64,000 bases of DNA from Rhizobium sp. RU20A (GCF_900155885.1 NZ_FTMB01000006.1:124001-188000); one strand, 5' to 3'. Shown: positions 26,069-36,245, numbered from the stretch's first letter. Notes: generated from the sequence alone by a model not told the origin. A program made the numbers and translations.

Positions 26069-26824
26069 ATGACCGATCACGTCATCATTGAGCGTCCCGA
26101 GGCCCATCCGGGCGTTGAGGTCATCCGCCTCAACCGTCCGGAAAAGAAGAACGCCATCACCCGCGCCATGTATGCGGCCATGACGGCAGCGCTGACGGCC
26201 AGCAATACGGATCCTGCCGTGCGTGTCACGGTCTTCCTCGGCTCCGAGGGCTGCTTTTCGGCCGGCAACGACATGTCCGATTTCCTCGCCTTTGCCATGG
26301 GCGGCAGCATGGGCAGCGAGGTGATCGACTTCCTGAAGGCGCTGGCGACCTACGCAAAGCCGCTGGTCTCCGGCGTCGATGGCCTTGCCATTGGCATCGG
26401 CACCACCATTCATCTGCACTGCGATGAGACCATCGCCTCCGACCGCAGCCAGTTCCGCACCCCCTTCGTGGATCTGGCGCTGGTGCCGGAAGCGGCCTCC
26501 AGCCTGCTGGTGCCGCGCATCATGGGCCATCAGCGCGCCTTCGCGCTTTTGGCGGCGGGCGACGTCTTCCTCGCGCCGGAAGCCCGCGAGGCGGGACTGG
26601 TGCGCGCCGTCGTCGCCCCGCCGGCCGTCGAGGCGGAGACCCTTGCGGCAGCCGACCGCCTGGCGAAGAAGCCGCCAGAAGCGCTGGCGATTGCCCGCAA
26701 ACTGCTGCGTGGTGATACGTCCGAGGTCCTCGCCCGCATCGACGAGGAGGCGGCCTTCTTCGCGGAACGGCTGAAGAGCGCCGAGGCCCGCGCCGCCTTC
26801 GAGGCCTTCATGCGCCGCGGCTGA
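26069..26824 (+). CDS. Enoyl-CoA hydratase/isomerase
   Basis: A 251-residue crotonase-fold protein. It has the oxyanion-hole loop SAGNDMSDF and the second block GLAIGIGTTIHLHCD, and the helix FRTPFVDLALVPEAASSLLVPRIMG (shown here as TPFVDLALVPEAASS). The glutamate in LVPEAASS matches one catalytic acid of the family. The reaction is probably hydration of a trans-2-enoyl-CoA, or isomerisation. It is cotranscribed with the acyl-CoA dehydrogenase gene. Confidence 0.88.
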   Translation: MTDHVIIERPEAHPGVEVIRLNRPEKKNAITRAMYAAMTAALTASNTDPAVRVTVFLGSEGCFSAGNDMSDFLAFAMGGSMGSEVIDFLKALATYAKPLVSGVDGLAIGIGTTIHLHCDETIASDRSQFRTPFVDLALVPEAASSLLVPRIMGHQRAFALLAAGDVFLAPEAREAGLVRAVVAPPAVEAETLAAADRLAKKPPEALAIARKLLRGDTSEVLARIDEEAAFFAERLKSAEARAAFEAFMRRG

Positions 26825-26988
26825 GGCCATGCGCGGGCGGCCCTGCAGACGGCGCATGGCAGGTGCCAATCCGGCGTGATTGCCTTGTCCCTGCCATCTG
26901 GCAGGCCATATACTGCAGGCGCGCGGAGATCGGCAGGGAGAGCCGAGGGGAGGGGCGCCTCACGTCTGACGAAAGGGCCCGCCGCATC

Positions 26989-28062
26989 ATGCCGTCCAGC
27001 TTCCGCAAATCCTTGTCCCGCCTGCTCACGCAGCAGAAGCGATGGGAAAAGCGCATGTCGCGCGTGGCGACCGCCTCGCGTGCCGTGCTCGCCTTCCAGG
27101 CCGATACGCTGTCCGCCTTCGCACGCCCCGTCGCCCCGCCAAGGCTGACGGAAATCACTGGTTTTGGCACCAATCCGGGCCGGCTGAAGATGTTTGCCTA
27201 TGTGCCGCAGAATCTGCCGCGCCACGCGCCGCTCGTCGTCGTGCTGCATGGCTGCCGGCAAAATGCGGAGGACTACGAGCGCGGTGCCGGCTGGACGCAT
27301 ATGGCCCGCGAGCGCGGCTTTGCGCTCCTTTTTGCCGAGCAGCGCCGTGCCAACAATCCCAATGTCTGCTTCAACTGGTTTCGTCCGTCCAATGTTACGC
27401 GCGATCGCGGTGAGGTCGGATCGATCCGGCAGATGATCACCCGCATGGTGGCGCTCTACAAGCTCGACCGCCGCCGCATCTTCATCACCGGCCTCTCGGC
27501 CGGCGGCGCCATGACCGCGGCGATGATCTCCGCCTATCCGGAACTCTTTGCCGGCGCCGGCATCATCGCCGGCCTGCCCTTCGGCGCGGCCCGCGACGTC
27601 TCCCGCGCCATCGATGCCATGCGCGCGCCGCCGCAGCGCACGGCCGAGGAGTGGGGTGACCTCGTGCGCAAGGCGACCGGCAAGCCGTTGCCCAAACGCC
27701 TGCCCACGGTCTCCATCTGGCACGGGACGGACGATCGCACGGTCACCTTCGCCAATGCCGAGGCGCTGCTCGCCCAGTGGCGCGACGTCCACGGTCTGTC
27801 TGCGGAAGCGGGCCGGACGGAAAAGGTGGACGGCCACCAGCGCACCGTCTGGGCCGATGCCAAGGGCCAGCCCCGGGTCACCCTCTACCGCATCGAGGGC
27901 ATGGACCACGGCACGCCGCTCAAGGCCGGCACCGGCCCCCGCGCCCGCGAAATCGCCGGTGACTACATGCTCGACGCCGGCATTTCCTCGACACGGCATC
28001 TGGCCGACGCGTGGGGATTGAAGAAGCCGACGCTCGCCGCGGTGCTGTCACCGGGGCGGTGA
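26989..28062 (+). CDS. PHB depolymerase-like esterase
   Basis: A 357-residue alpha/beta-hydrolase of the PHB depolymerase esterase family. VVLHGCRQNAEDYE forms the oxyanion region, GLSAGGAM the nucleophile elbow (Ser), WHGTDDRTV the acid region, and MDHGTPL the histidine. There is no clear signal peptide, so it is probably intracellular; the substrate may be poly-3-hydroxybutyrate or another ester. The start at 26989 has AAAGGG about 11 bases away; an ATG at 27055 is also possible. It stands 164 bases after the hydratase gene and may be a separate unit. Confidence 0.8.
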   Translation: MPSSFRKSLSRLLTQQKRWEKRMSRVATASRAVLAFQADTLSAFARPVAPPRLTEITGFGTNPGRLKMFAYVPQNLPRHAPLVVVLHGCRQNAEDYERGAGWTHMARERGFALLFAEQRRANNPNVCFNWFRPSNVTRDRGEVGSIRQMITRMVALYKLDRRRIFITGLSAGGAMTAAMISAYPELFAGAGIIAGLPFGAARDVSRAIDAMRAPPQRTAEEWGDLVRKATGKPLPKRLPTVSIWHGTDDRTVTFANAEALLAQWRDVHGLSAEAGRTEKVDGHQRTVWADAKGQPRVTLYRIEGMDHGTPLKAGTGPRAREIAGDYMLDAGISSTRHLADAWGLKKPTLAAVLSPGR

Positions 28063-28145
28063 GGGGCCGCCTTGATTTCCGTCACAAATTCCATTGTGAA
28101 GACGCAGGCGGCCAACGTCCGCAACGGTGATCCCACCACCAACCA

Positions 28146-28226
28146 TCATCCTCGGGCTTGACCCGAGGATCCACGCCGCGAGCGCTCAGGTTGCCGTATG
28201 GATGCTCGGGTCAAGCCCGAGCATGA
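28146..28226. repeat. REP-like palindromic element B
   Basis: Two 28-base arms (28146-28173 and 28199-28226) are inverted copies with two differences. Each arm forms its own 9 bp hairpin with a 5-base loop (28148-28170 and 28202-28224). The left core equals that of element A at 15854. It lies between the stops of convergent genes. Confidence 0.8.
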
Positions 28227-28312
28227 CGGAGGTTGTGGGATGCGCCGCAGCAAGGCACCGCCATCACCCCCTCACGATCCCGCCCGCAACTCCGGCACAT
28301 CCCCCAACCCCG

Positions 28313-29566
28313 TCACCCCTTCGTCAGCGTCGCCACCGCTTCCACATGGGTGCTCCACAGAAACTGGTCGATCGGCGTCACCGTGTCGATGCGGTAGCCG
28401 CCGGCCGTGAGGATGGCGAGGTCGCGGGCGAGGGTCGCCGGGTTGCAGGAAACGGCGACGATGGTTTTCACCGCGCTGCGCGCCATTTCCCGGCACTGGG
28501 CTTCGGCGCCGGCGCGTGGCGGGTCGAAGACGACGGCGTCATAGGCTTTCAGTTCTGCGGTCATCAGCGGCCGGCGGAAAAGGTCGCGGCGCTCGACGGT
28601 CACCGGCTTCAGCCCCTGCGTGCCGCGGGCGGCGGTATCGAGCGCCTTGATGGCCTTCTCGTCGCCTTCCACCGCATGCACGCGGGCCTGCCGCGCGATC
28701 CGCAGCGCAAAGGTACCCATGCCGGCAAAGAGGTCCGCCACGCGCTTGGCCTTGCCGAGATGGGCGAGCACCAGCCGCGCCATCTCCTCTTCCGCACGCG
28801 CGCTCGCCTGTGCGAAGGGGGCGGGCGGCGGCACGACGGACACGCCGCCGAAATCCACCATCGGCTTGCGCGGCTCGACCAGAATCTCGCCATCGACGAC
28901 GACGCGCGCCACGTCCTTTGCCTTCAGGACGGCATCCACCGCCTGGCGGCGCTGCGCCTCCGACATCTTGCGCTGCCCCTCGAAGGAAAGGTCCAGCCCC
29001 GTCAGCGTGTCGAGCACGGTCACCTTGAAGGTCTCGCTCCCCGTCGCCACGGCGGCGGCGATGCGGCGGATGACGGGAAGGCGCGCCACGAGAACCGGCA
29101 GCGCCACGGGACATTCGTCGATATCGACGAGCGTATGGCTGCCCATGCTGTTGAAGCCGAGCACGAGGCCCTTTTCCGTCCGCCGACAGCTCAGCACAAG
29201 CCGTCGCCGTTCGCCGGGCGCAGCGGGAACCAGCGGCGCAACGGCGACAGCCGGGCTGAGGCCCGAAAGCGCATCGCTGACCAGCGCGTGCTTGAATGCC
29301 TCATAGACGGGGGGCGCCACATGCTGCAGCGTGCAGCCGCCACAAGCCCCGCCCGGCGCATCCGGCCCGAAATGCCGGCAGGCAGGCGCGATACGGTTCG
29401 CCGACGCTTCCTTCAGCGCCATCAGCGTGCCGTCCGTGCCATTGATGGCGGCGGTGATCACGTCGCCGGGCACGGTAAAGGGCACGTAGACCGGCCCCTT
29501 CGGTCCGGCGGCCAGCCCGTCGCCCTTGGGGGCAAGGGCGGTGATCGCAAGCGTTTCCGCGCTCAT
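28313..29566 (-). CDS. 23S rRNA (uracil-5-)-methyltransferase, RlmD/RumA family
   Basis: The enzyme methylates a uracil in rRNA (or tRNA) at C5 using SAM. The 417-residue protein has an iron-sulfur type cluster of cysteines (ACRHF ... GGACGGCTLQH), the SAM site DLFAGMGTFALRIA, DPPRAG, and the catalytic cysteine in VSCNPATLARD. The start at 29566 overlaps the tlyA stop by 4 bases (ATGA), so translation is coupled. Position-specific naming (RlmC, RlmD) is not possible by eye. Confidence 0.9.
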   Translation of the reverse strand: MSAETLAITALAPKGDGLAAGPKGPVYVPFTVPGDVITAAINGTDGTLMALKEASANRIAPACRHFGPDAPGGACGGCTLQHVAPPVYEAFKHALVSDALSGLSPAVAVAPLVPAAPGERRRLVLSCRRTEKGLVLGFNSMGSHTLVDIDECPVALPVLVARLPVIRRIAAAVATGSETFKVTVLDTLTGLDLSFEGQRKMSEAQRRQAVDAVLKAKDVARVVVDGEILVEPRKPMVDFGGVSVVPPPAPFAQASARAEEEMARLVLAHLGKAKRVADLFAGMGTFALRIARQARVHAVEGDEKAIKALDTAARGTQGLKPVTVERRDLFRRPLMTAELKAYDAVVFDPPRAGAEAQCREMARSAVKTIVAVSCNPATLARDLAILTAGGYRIDTVTPIDQFLWSTHVEAVATLTKG

Positions 29567-30318
29567 GGCTTTCGTCCTGCCAGAAGAAATTCGACATTGC
29601 CGTCGCCGCCGGCGATCGGGGAGGGGATGAGGCCGAGGCTTTCCCATCCCATCTCGTCAACCAGCCAGCGCTCCAGCCCGGCCGCGACATCCGGCGCCGA
29701 GGCCGGATCCTTGAGCAGGCCGCCCTTGCCGATCGCCTCGCGGCCCGCCTCGAACTGCGGCTTGACCAGCAGCGCGCAATGGGCGCCACGCTCGGCCATC
29801 TCCAGCGCCGGGGGCAGGGCGAGCCGGATCGAGATGAAGGAGACATCCGAGACGACGAAGGTGATGGTGCGATCACCGATATCCTCGCGTTCCATGCCGC
29901 GCGCATTCAGCCCTTCCAGCGAGGTGACGCGTTCGTCCTCGGCGATGGAAGGATGCATCTGCCCGTGGCCGACATCGACCGCCGTCACATGCGCGGCGCC
30001 GCGCGCCAGAAGCACCTGCGTGAAGCCGCCGGTGGAGGCGCCGATATCGAGGCATTCGCAGCCCGCCGGGTCCAGGTTGAAGCTGTCAAGCGCGGCGATC
30101 AGCTTCAGCGCCGCCCGGGACACGTAATCCCGCGCCGGATCGACGGTCGAAAGCTCGGCATCGGGTGCAACGGTCGTGCCGGGCTTCGAAACGATGGCGC
30201 CATCGACGCTCACGGTGCCGCGCATGATCGCGTCGCGGGCGCGCGAGCGGCTGGCAGCAAGGCCACGATCGACCAGAAGCTGGTCGAGGCGGATAAAAGA
30301 ATTTTTTGCAGAGGTCAT
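29563..30318 (-). CDS. tlyA: TlyA-family rRNA 2'-O-methyltransferase
   Basis: TlyA methylates ribose 2'-OH groups in 16S and/or 23S rRNA. The 251-residue protein has an N-terminal S4 RNA-binding domain (LDQLLVDRGLAASRSRARDA) and an FtsJ-type methyltransferase domain with DIGASTGGFTQVLLARGA, VDVGHGQ and LLVKPQFE. Its stop overlaps the RlmD-like start. Rhizobia often carry tlyA next to dxs; here about 4 kb of other genes lies between. A clear ribosome binding site is not visible. Confidence 0.92.
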   Translation of the reverse strand: MTSAKNSFIRLDQLLVDRGLAASRSRARDAIMRGTVSVDGAIVSKPGTTVAPDAELSTVDPARDYVSRAALKLIAALDSFNLDPAGCECLDIGASTGGFTQVLLARGAAHVTAVDVGHGQMHPSIAEDERVTSLEGLNARGMEREDIGDRTITFVVSDVSFISIRLALPPALEMAERGAHCALLVKPQFEAGREAIGKGGLLKDPASAPDVAAGLERWLVDEMGWESLGLIPSPIAGGDGNVEFLLAGRKP

Positions 30319-30707
30319 GGCTTGTCATGACCAATCCCGGCCCGCTGTGCAAGCCGCTTCTCTCCAAAGGATCTGCATTGTTGCACCGCAAAAAGCCGCT
30401 CGGCAGTCTATAGTTGAGTATGATGTAATTCTTGTATGGCGGCGACAACCTCAGGGTATCGGTTCCTGCCCTATTTCAGTAGATATTCGAATTGACGAAT
30501 GTCAGTATTCAGCATCGCGAGATGTAGTGAAGCAATTTTCCTGCAATGAAGCGTCAGGTTTGGCTTTTATATTGCTTTAACGAAGTCGAGCTAACGATTG
30601 CTTTTGAAAAGCAGGCGCTTGCCAGTGTTGGCGCGCGCTTCACCCGATCATGACGATCGTTTCCCCATTCAACAGCACGACGCGCAACCGCCCGCCCGGA
30701 GGAGCCA
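30319..30707. other. 389 bp intergenic region before the first chemoreceptor gene
   Basis: This gap is visibly more A+T-rich than its surroundings (especially 30360-30610) and lies between divergent genes, so it should hold both promoters. I see no convincing gene, RNA or dyad. Confidence 0.5.
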
Positions 30708-32651
30708 ATGTCACGTCCGTCGATCAAAACTTCCCTGATCATCGTTTTCGCCGTGATCGGTCTCACCGTTGCCGCCTTTGCAGCCATTTCGTTGAAGGCG
30801 ACGGCCACCATCCAGTCGACGGCCGAGGAAATCGGCAGCAACTGGCTACCGAGCGTCATTGCCAGCCAGGACTTCGAGCGTAGCCTGCTCAGCATGCGCG
30901 TCTCCTATCTCAGCCACATCGCCGCCAGCCAGACGGCCGACATTGCCGCGGCCGACAAGGTCGTGGACGCTGCCAAGCAGGATCTGGCTGACAAGATTGC
31001 CGCCTACGAGCCCCTCGCCAAAACGCAGAAAGAGGTTGAACTGCTGGACAGCATCAAGGCCGGCGTTAAGACCTATCTGGAGATGGGCGACGTCATGCTC
31101 GACCTGTCGCGTGACAATTTCGACCTGAAGGCCGGGGAGAAGGCCGCCGACATGCGCGTGGTTGCTGACAAAATTCTCACGGCCTCCCACGAACTCATCA
31201 GATTCAACGCCGATGGTGCCAAGACGGCGGTCGAAACGGGCGCTGCCGCCGAACATGCCGCGACGTTGCAGATCATGGCGGTCGTCGCCTTCGTCGCGAT
31301 CGTGATCATCGGTGGCACGGTCTACGGCTTCTTTGGCATTGCCCGTCCGGTCGGCAACATCACGCTGGCCATGCGCCGCCTTGCCGATGGCGACACCGAC
31401 AGTGCGGTTCCCTATTCCGGTCGTGCCGATGAAGTGGGCGCGATGGCCGGGGCCGTCGAAGTCTTCCGCCAGGCCGCTATTGCCAATCGCAAGCTGGAGC
31501 GCGACGCCGAAGCCGCCCGCCACGCCGCCGAGGCCGACCGCGTGCGCCTGCAGCAGGAGGCCGAAGCCGCAGCCCAGCAGCGCCTGCAACAGGCCACCGC
31601 CGGCCTTGCCGTCGGTCTGCGCCGTCTTGCCGCCGGGGATCTCTCCTTCCAGCTCGACGAGCCCTTCGCGCCCGACTTCGAGCAACTGCGCCAGGACCTC
31701 AACGCCGCCGTCAGCCAGCTCGGCCAGACCCTGCGCGCCGTCGCCCATGCCACCGGCTCCATCGATGGCGGCGCCCGCGAAATCAGCCAGGGCGCGGAAG
31801 ACCTGTCGAAGCGCACCGAACAGCAGGCCGCCTCGCTCGAGGAAACCGCGGCTGCGCTCGATGAGATCACGGCCAACGTCACCAACTCCTCCAAGCGTTC
31901 GGAAGAGGCCCGTGCCGTCGCCACCCGCGCCAATGAGAGCGCGGCCCAGTCCGGCAAGGTCGTGGCGAGTGCCGTCGATGCCATGCAGCGCATCGAACAT
32001 TCCTCAAGCCAGATTTCCAACATCATCGGCGTGATCGACGAGATCGCCTTCCAGACCAACCTTCTTGCCCTCAATGCCGGTGTGGAAGCCGCCCGCGCGG
32101 GTGAGGCCGGCAAGGGCTTCGCCGTCGTGGCCCAGGAAGTGCGCGAACTCGCCCAGCGTTCGGCCCAGGCCGCCAAGGAAATCAAGGAACTCATCCGCAA
32201 CTCCGCCGTCGAGGTGGAAAGCGGCGTGAAGCTGGTGCGCGATACCGGTTCCGTGCTGAAGACGATCGAAGAGTATGTCGTCACCATCAACCAGCACATG
32301 GAAGCCATCGCCACCTCGGCCCGCGAACAGTCCACCGGACTTGCCGAGGTCAACACTGCCGTCAACCAGATGGATCAGGTCACCCAGCAGAACGCCGCGA
32401 TGGTGGAAGAGACCAACGCCGCCTCCGCCACCCTTGCAAACGAGGCCAACCGTCTGCAGCAGTTGATCGGCCAGTTCACGCTGGGCGCCGGCAGCGGCGC
32501 TGGCGAGGGCACGGCGGGCCTGCGCCGCATGGCCGCCGCCATGGCGGAACCGGCCGCTGTCCGTGCCCCGGCACGTGCGCCGGCCCGCGCGCCCGTCGCC
32601 CGGTCCTCGGCCGCCGTCGCCACCAAGGCCGACGACTGGCAGGAGTTCTGA
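30708..32651 (+). CDS. Methyl-accepting chemotaxis protein 1
   Basis: A 647-residue chemoreceptor: a first membrane segment (about 8-28), a periplasmic helical-bundle ligand domain (about 30-190), a second segment (about 190-213), HAMP ([17 protein letters not shown]) and a second HAMP-like stretch ([11 protein letters not shown]), then a signalling domain with the highly conserved tip [21 protein letters not shown]. Two methylation-type helices flank it. The tail ends in WQEF, which is like the C-terminal pentapeptide that tethers CheR and CheB. GGAGGAG precedes the ATG. The ligand is unknown. Confidence 0.93.
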   Translation: MSRPSIKTSLIIVFAVIGLTVAAFAAISLKATATIQSTAEEIGSNWLPSVIASQDFERSLLSMRVSYLSHIAASQTADIAAADKVVDAAKQDLADKIAAYEPLAKTQKEVELLDSIKAGVKTYLEMGDVMLDLSRDNFDLKAGEKAADMRVVADKILTASHELIRFNADGAKTAVETGAAAEHAATLQIMAVVAFVAIVIIGGTVYGFFGIARPVGNITLAMRRLADGDTDSAVPYSGRADEVGAMAGAVEVFRQAAIANRKLERDAEAARHAAEADRVRLQQEAEAAAQQRLQQATAGLAVGLRRLAAGDLSFQLDEPFAPDFEQLRQDLNAAVSQLGQTLRAVAHATGSIDGGAREISQGAEDLSKRTEQQAASLEETAAALDEITANVTNSSKRSEEARAVATRANESAAQSGKVVASAVDAMQRIEHSSSQISNIIGVIDEIAFQTNLLALNAGVEAARAGEAGKGFAVVAQEVRELAQRSAQAAKEIKELIRNSAVEVESGVKLVRDTGSVLKTIEEYVVTINQHMEAIATSAREQSTGLAEVNTAVNQMDQVTQQNAAMVEETNAASATLANEANRLQQLIGQFTLGAGSGAGEGTAGLRRMAAAMAEPAAVRAPARAPARAPVARSSAAVATKADDWQEF

Positions 32652-32699
32652 TCCTTCAGCAGAAAGCCATCCCGCACACCCCACATTCGGGACTTCGCG

Positions 32700-32725
32700 A
32701 ACCCGGCGCCGCAAGGCGTCGGGTT
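32700..32725 (+). terminator. Hairpin after chemoreceptor gene 1
   Basis: An 11 bp stem (32700-32710 with 32715-32725, one G-T pair) with a GCAA tetraloop is followed by TGT. It lies 48 bases after the stop. Confidence 0.65.
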
Positions 32726-32815
32726 TGTCACATCTATGCCCAGCGAAGGCGCTTGGCTGCCGTCCCGGCATCTGGCACAAGGGCGGATATCAGGACAAAA
32801 GCGGGGGGCTGCACG

Positions 32816-33844
32816 ATGACACTCACGATGAAGCGGACCGCCATTGCGGCGGCCCTGGGCCTGCTCCTGGCGAGCACAAGCGCCCGCGCCAACGACACGC
32901 TGGCGGAACTTCACACCGGCGGCCTCGTCTTCATGCGCTCCGACGCCGTCGAGATGGCGAAGGAGGACCTCTTCATCTCGCCGACCGAAATCCGCGTCGA
33001 ATACGTCTTCCGCAACGCCACCGACGCGGATGTCGACAGCATCGTTGCCTTCCCCATGCCCGACATTCAGGGCTCGATGGAGGGCGATTTCAACGTCGAT
33101 ACGCTCCATGCCGACAATTTCCTCGGCTTTTCCACCACGCAGGACGGCGCGCCGATCAAGCCGGAGCTGCAGCAGCGCGCCACGGTTTTCGGCATCGATG
33201 TGACGGCCGACCTCAAGGCCGAGGGCATTCCGCTGATGCCCTACGGCGAGGCGACCGCCGGAGCCCTGACGAAACTCTCGCCCGAAAAGACCGCCGACTG
33301 GGTGTCGCGCGGCATCGTGATGAAAAACGAGTGGGACGACGGCAGCGGTGTCCTCAAAAGCGAGCTGGTACCCATCTGGAAACTCTCCTCCGTCTATTAC
33401 TGGCGCACCCGCTTCCCGGCCGGCAAGACGGTGAGCGTCAAGCACACCTATACGCCGAGCGTCGGCGGTACCGCCGGCATCAGCTTCCTCGACGAGGGCA
33501 AGCCGACCCCAGACGCGACGGCCGAGTACCGGCGCAAATACTGCATGGACGAGGCCTTCATCAAACGCGGCGCCGACCTCTTCGCCAATGCCGGCAAGGA
33601 CAACCAGCCCTACTATACCGAGGCCTGGATCTCCTACATCCTGACCACCGGCTCCAACTGGTACGGACCCATCAAGGACTTCACCCTGACGGTCGACAAG
33701 GGCGATCCGAAGAACTTCGTCAGCTTCTGCGGCGAAAATGTCAGGAAGATCGGCGAGACCACCTTCCAGATAAAGGCCACCGACTTCTACCCGCAGGAAG
33801 AACTGAGCGTGCTGATCCTGCAGTATAATGATCCGATAGAGTGA
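32816..33844 (+). CDS. DUF4424 exported protein
   Basis: A 342-residue secreted protein. A signal peptide (MTLTMKRTAIAAALGLLLAS, cleavage near ARA-ND) leads into a beta-rich region with the family pattern NDTLAELHTGGLVFMRSDAV, EDLFISPTEIRVEYVFRN and VAFPMPDI. DUF4424 has no known function. The ATG at 32816 follows a G-rich GGGGGGCT stretch. It has no obvious operon partner. Confidence 0.75.
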   Translation: MTLTMKRTAIAAALGLLLASTSARANDTLAELHTGGLVFMRSDAVEMAKEDLFISPTEIRVEYVFRNATDADVDSIVAFPMPDIQGSMEGDFNVDTLHADNFLGFSTTQDGAPIKPELQQRATVFGIDVTADLKAEGIPLMPYGEATAGALTKLSPEKTADWVSRGIVMKNEWDDGSGVLKSELVPIWKLSSVYYWRTRFPAGKTVSVKHTYTPSVGGTAGISFLDEGKPTPDATAEYRRKYCMDEAFIKRGADLFANAGKDNQPYYTEAWISYILTTGSNWYGPIKDFTLTVDKGDPKNFVSFCGENVRKIGETTFQIKATDFYPQEELSVLILQYNDPIE

Positions 33845-33901
33845 GGGTGGGCTGAACGCGCTCGGTCGGTGCTGACCGAGGTCTGCCGGCCGTGCCGCGG
33901 G

Positions 33902-34022
33902 TCACCCCACCCGCCGCTTTGCGGCGACCTCCCCCTCAAGGGGAGGTAGGGCCCCGGCGGCCGCGGCATCCTCCCACCCGCCCCTTGAGGGGGCGGGTCG
34001 GCGCTTGCGCCGGGTGGGGTGA
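33902..34022. repeat. Four-hairpin intergenic repeat
   Basis: Outer 12 bp arms (33902-33913 with 34011-34022) enclose four small hairpins: CCGC-TTT-GCGG, ACCTCCCC/GGGGAGGT, CCCGCCCC/GGGGCGGG and GGCGC-TT-GCGCC. It lies between the stops of the DUF4424 and dxs genes. Similar C-rich palindromes are frequent in alphaproteobacterial intergenic DNA. Confidence 0.8.
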
Positions 34023-34126
34023 TCGTTGGGCAGAACGCACGATGCAACCGAACCTGGGCGCATGGCAGGTGGGCAGTTCGAAAAAAGACAAACGCGATAA
34101 GAGCGCAGGGCGCAAAGCGCCGCCTC

Positions 34127-36082
34127 TTAAGCCGAAGCCCCGATCGTCAGCGCCTTCTGTCCGAGCGCCTTGAACACCGTGGAGACGATGCCGGCGCGGT
34201 CGAGGCCGGCGCGGGCATACATGGCGGAGGGGCTGGCCTGGTCGGTCCACTCGTCGGGCAGCGTCAGCGGGCGCACCTTCAGGCCGTTGTCGATCAGCCC
34301 TTCCGTGGCGAGGAAGGTCAGCACATGGCTGCCGAAACCGCCGACCGAACCTTCCTCGATGGTGACGAGTACCTCGTGGTGGCGGGCGAGCTGGCGGATG
34401 AGGTCGTGGTCGAGCGGCTTGGCAAAGCGCGCATCGGCGACCGTGGTGGAGAGGCCGGCCGCATCGAGGTCTTCCGCTGCCGCCAGGCAATCGGCCAGCC
34501 GCGTGCCGAAGGACAGCAGCGCCACCTTCGAGCCCTGCTTGACGACGCGGCCCTTGCCGATCTGGAGGATCTCGCCGCGCTCGGGCAATTCGACGCCCAC
34601 GCCTTCGCCGCGCGGATAACGGAAGGAAATCGGACCCTCGTCATAGGCGGCGGCCGTGCGCACCATGTGCTTCAGCTCCGCCTCGTCGGCGGCGGCCATC
34701 ACCACGAAGCCGGGCAGGCAGGCGAGGAAGGCGGTGTCGAAGGAGCCGGCATGGGTCGGGCCGTCGGCGCCGACGAAGCCGGCGCGGTCGATGGGAAAGC
34801 GGACCGGCAGGCCCTGCAAAGCCACATCATGCACCACCTGATCGTAGCCGCGCTGCAGGAAGGTCGAGTAGATCGCGCAGAACGGCTTGTAGCCCTCGGT
34901 CGCAAGCCCGGCTGCAAAGGTCACCGCATGCTGCTCGGCAATGCCGACATCGAAGGTGCGCGACGGATAAAGGTCTGCCAGCTTGTCGAGGCCGGTGCCG
35001 GACGGCATGGCGGCGGTCACGCCGACGATCTTCTCGTCGAACCCGGCTTCCTGCGCCAGCGCATCGGCAAAGACGGCGGTGTAGGCCGGCGCATTCGGCT
35101 TGGCCTTCGCCTGCGCGCCCGTGATGACGTCGAACTTGTTGACGCCGTGATACTTGTCGGCGGCGGCTTCCGCCGGCGCATAGCCCTTGCCCTTCTGCGT
35201 CACGACATGGATCAGCACCGGCCCCTTGGCATTGTCGCGCACATTGCGCAGCACGGGCAGCAGGTGCTCGAAAGAGTGACCGTCGATCGGGCCGATGTGG
35301 TAAAAGCCGAGCTCCTCGAACATGGTGCCGCCGGTCACATAGCCGCGCGCATGTTCGACGGCGCGGGTGATGGCCCGGTCCACCGTCTTGCCGAGATAGG
35401 CCGTCAGCTTCTTGCCGAACTCCCGGAAGCCCATATAGGTGCGGCCGGAGGCAAGGCGCGCGAGGTACGCGCTCATGGCCCCCGTCGGCGGGGCAATCGA
35501 CATGTCGTTGTCGTTGAGGATGACGATGAGCCGCGCATCGAGCGCGCCCGCATTGTTCAGCGCCTCATAGGCCATGCCGGCCGACATGGCGCCGTCGCCG
35601 ATGACCGCGATGACGTTCTTCGGCTCGCCCGACAACTCGCCCGCCACCGCCATGCCGAGGCCTGCCGAGATGGAGGTCGAGGAATGGGCCGCGCCGAAGG
35701 GGTCGTATTCGCTCTCCGCCCGGCGGGTGAAGCCCGAAAGGCCGCCTTCCTGGCGCAGCGTGCGGATCCGGTCGCGCCGGCCCGTCAGGATCTTGTGCGG
35801 ATAACACTGGTGGCCGACGTCGAAGATCAGCTTGTCCTTCGGCGTGTCGAACACCTTGTGGATCGCGATCGTCAGTTCCACCACGCCGAGGCCTGCGCCC
35901 AGATGCCCGCCGGTGCGCGAGACGGCGTCGATCATTTCAGCCCGCACCTCTTCTGCCAGCTGCGGCAGGTCCTTGTCCTCGACCCTCTTCAGGTCTTGGG
36001 GCAGATGCACCCGGTCGAGCAGGGGCGTGGAAGGGGCCTGGAGGGCGCGCTGATCCGTCACGTCGAAACCTTTGTCGTTCAT
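34127..36082 (-). CDS. dxs: 1-deoxy-D-xylulose-5-phosphate synthase
   Basis: Dxs condenses pyruvate and glyceraldehyde-3-phosphate, the first step of the non-mevalonate isoprenoid pathway, using thiamine diphosphate. The 651-residue length is normal. Visible are [17 protein letters not shown] (His for substrate), the ThDP motif [18 protein letters not shown] with [15 protein letters not shown], and the transketolase second domain with [16 protein letters not shown] and [14 protein letters not shown]. The ribosome binding site is weak. It sits near xseB and the HDAC-like gene, a common rhizobial order, here interrupted by pirin and a toxin-antitoxin pair. Confidence 0.96.
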   Translation of the reverse strand: MNDKGFDVTDQRALQAPSTPLLDRVHLPQDLKRVEDKDLPQLAEEVRAEMIDAVSRTGGHLGAGLGVVELTIAIHKVFDTPKDKLIFDVGHQCYPHKILTGRRDRIRTLRQEGGLSGFTRRAESEYDPFGAAHSSTSISAGLGMAVAGELSGEPKNVIAVIGDGAMSAGMAYEALNNAGALDARLIVILNDNDMSIAPPTGAMSAYLARLASGRTYMGFREFGKKLTAYLGKTVDRAITRAVEHARGYVTGGTMFEELGFYHIGPIDGHSFEHLLPVLRNVRDNAKGPVLIHVVTQKGKGYAPAEAAADKYHGVNKFDVITGAQAKAKPNAPAYTAVFADALAQEAGFDEKIVGVTAAMPSGTGLDKLADLYPSRTFDVGIAEQHAVTFAAGLATEGYKPFCAIYSTFLQRGYDQVVHDVALQGLPVRFPIDRAGFVGADGPTHAGSFDTAFLACLPGFVVMAAADEAELKHMVRTAAAYDEGPISFRYPRGEGVGVELPERGEILQIGKGRVVKQGSKVALLSFGTRLADCLAAAEDLDAAGLSTTVADARFAKPLDHDLIRQLARHHEVLVTIEEGSVGGFGSHVLTFLATEGLIDNGLKVRPLTLPDEWTDQASPSAMYARAGLDRAGIVSTVFKALGQKALTIGASA

Positions 36083-36124
36083 GGCGCGATTGTGGAGGCG
36101 CGCCGGAAAAGGGGACCATCCTCA

Positions 36125-36178
36125 CATCGGAGCAGGCCGCCTTTTGCCATCATGAACAGGAATTTAGTTGCTCCGATG
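36125..36178. repeat. 10 bp inverted repeat upstream of dxs
   Basis: CATCGGAGCA (36125-36134) and TGCTCCGATG (36169-36178) form a perfect pair around 34 bases between the dxs start and the pirin stop. It could terminate the pirin transcript or be an operator for dxs; there is no T-run on the minus strand. Confidence 0.4.
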
Positions 36179-36245
36179 GCGAATGGAAACGCCTGGGAGG
36201 CAATCTTCTTGGCCGACCGACAAGAATTCCGGTCTTTTCTGGGGT

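Noticed and set aside
28127-30127. 666-codon plus-strand frame over the rRNA methyltransferase genes
   Set aside because: It is opposite two clearly recognisable methyltransferases, has no domain motif and starts inside REP element B.
30176-30580. 134-codon frame between tlyA and the chemoreceptor gene
   Set aside because: It overlaps the start of tlyA on the other strand, uses many A/T-ending codons and has no motif.
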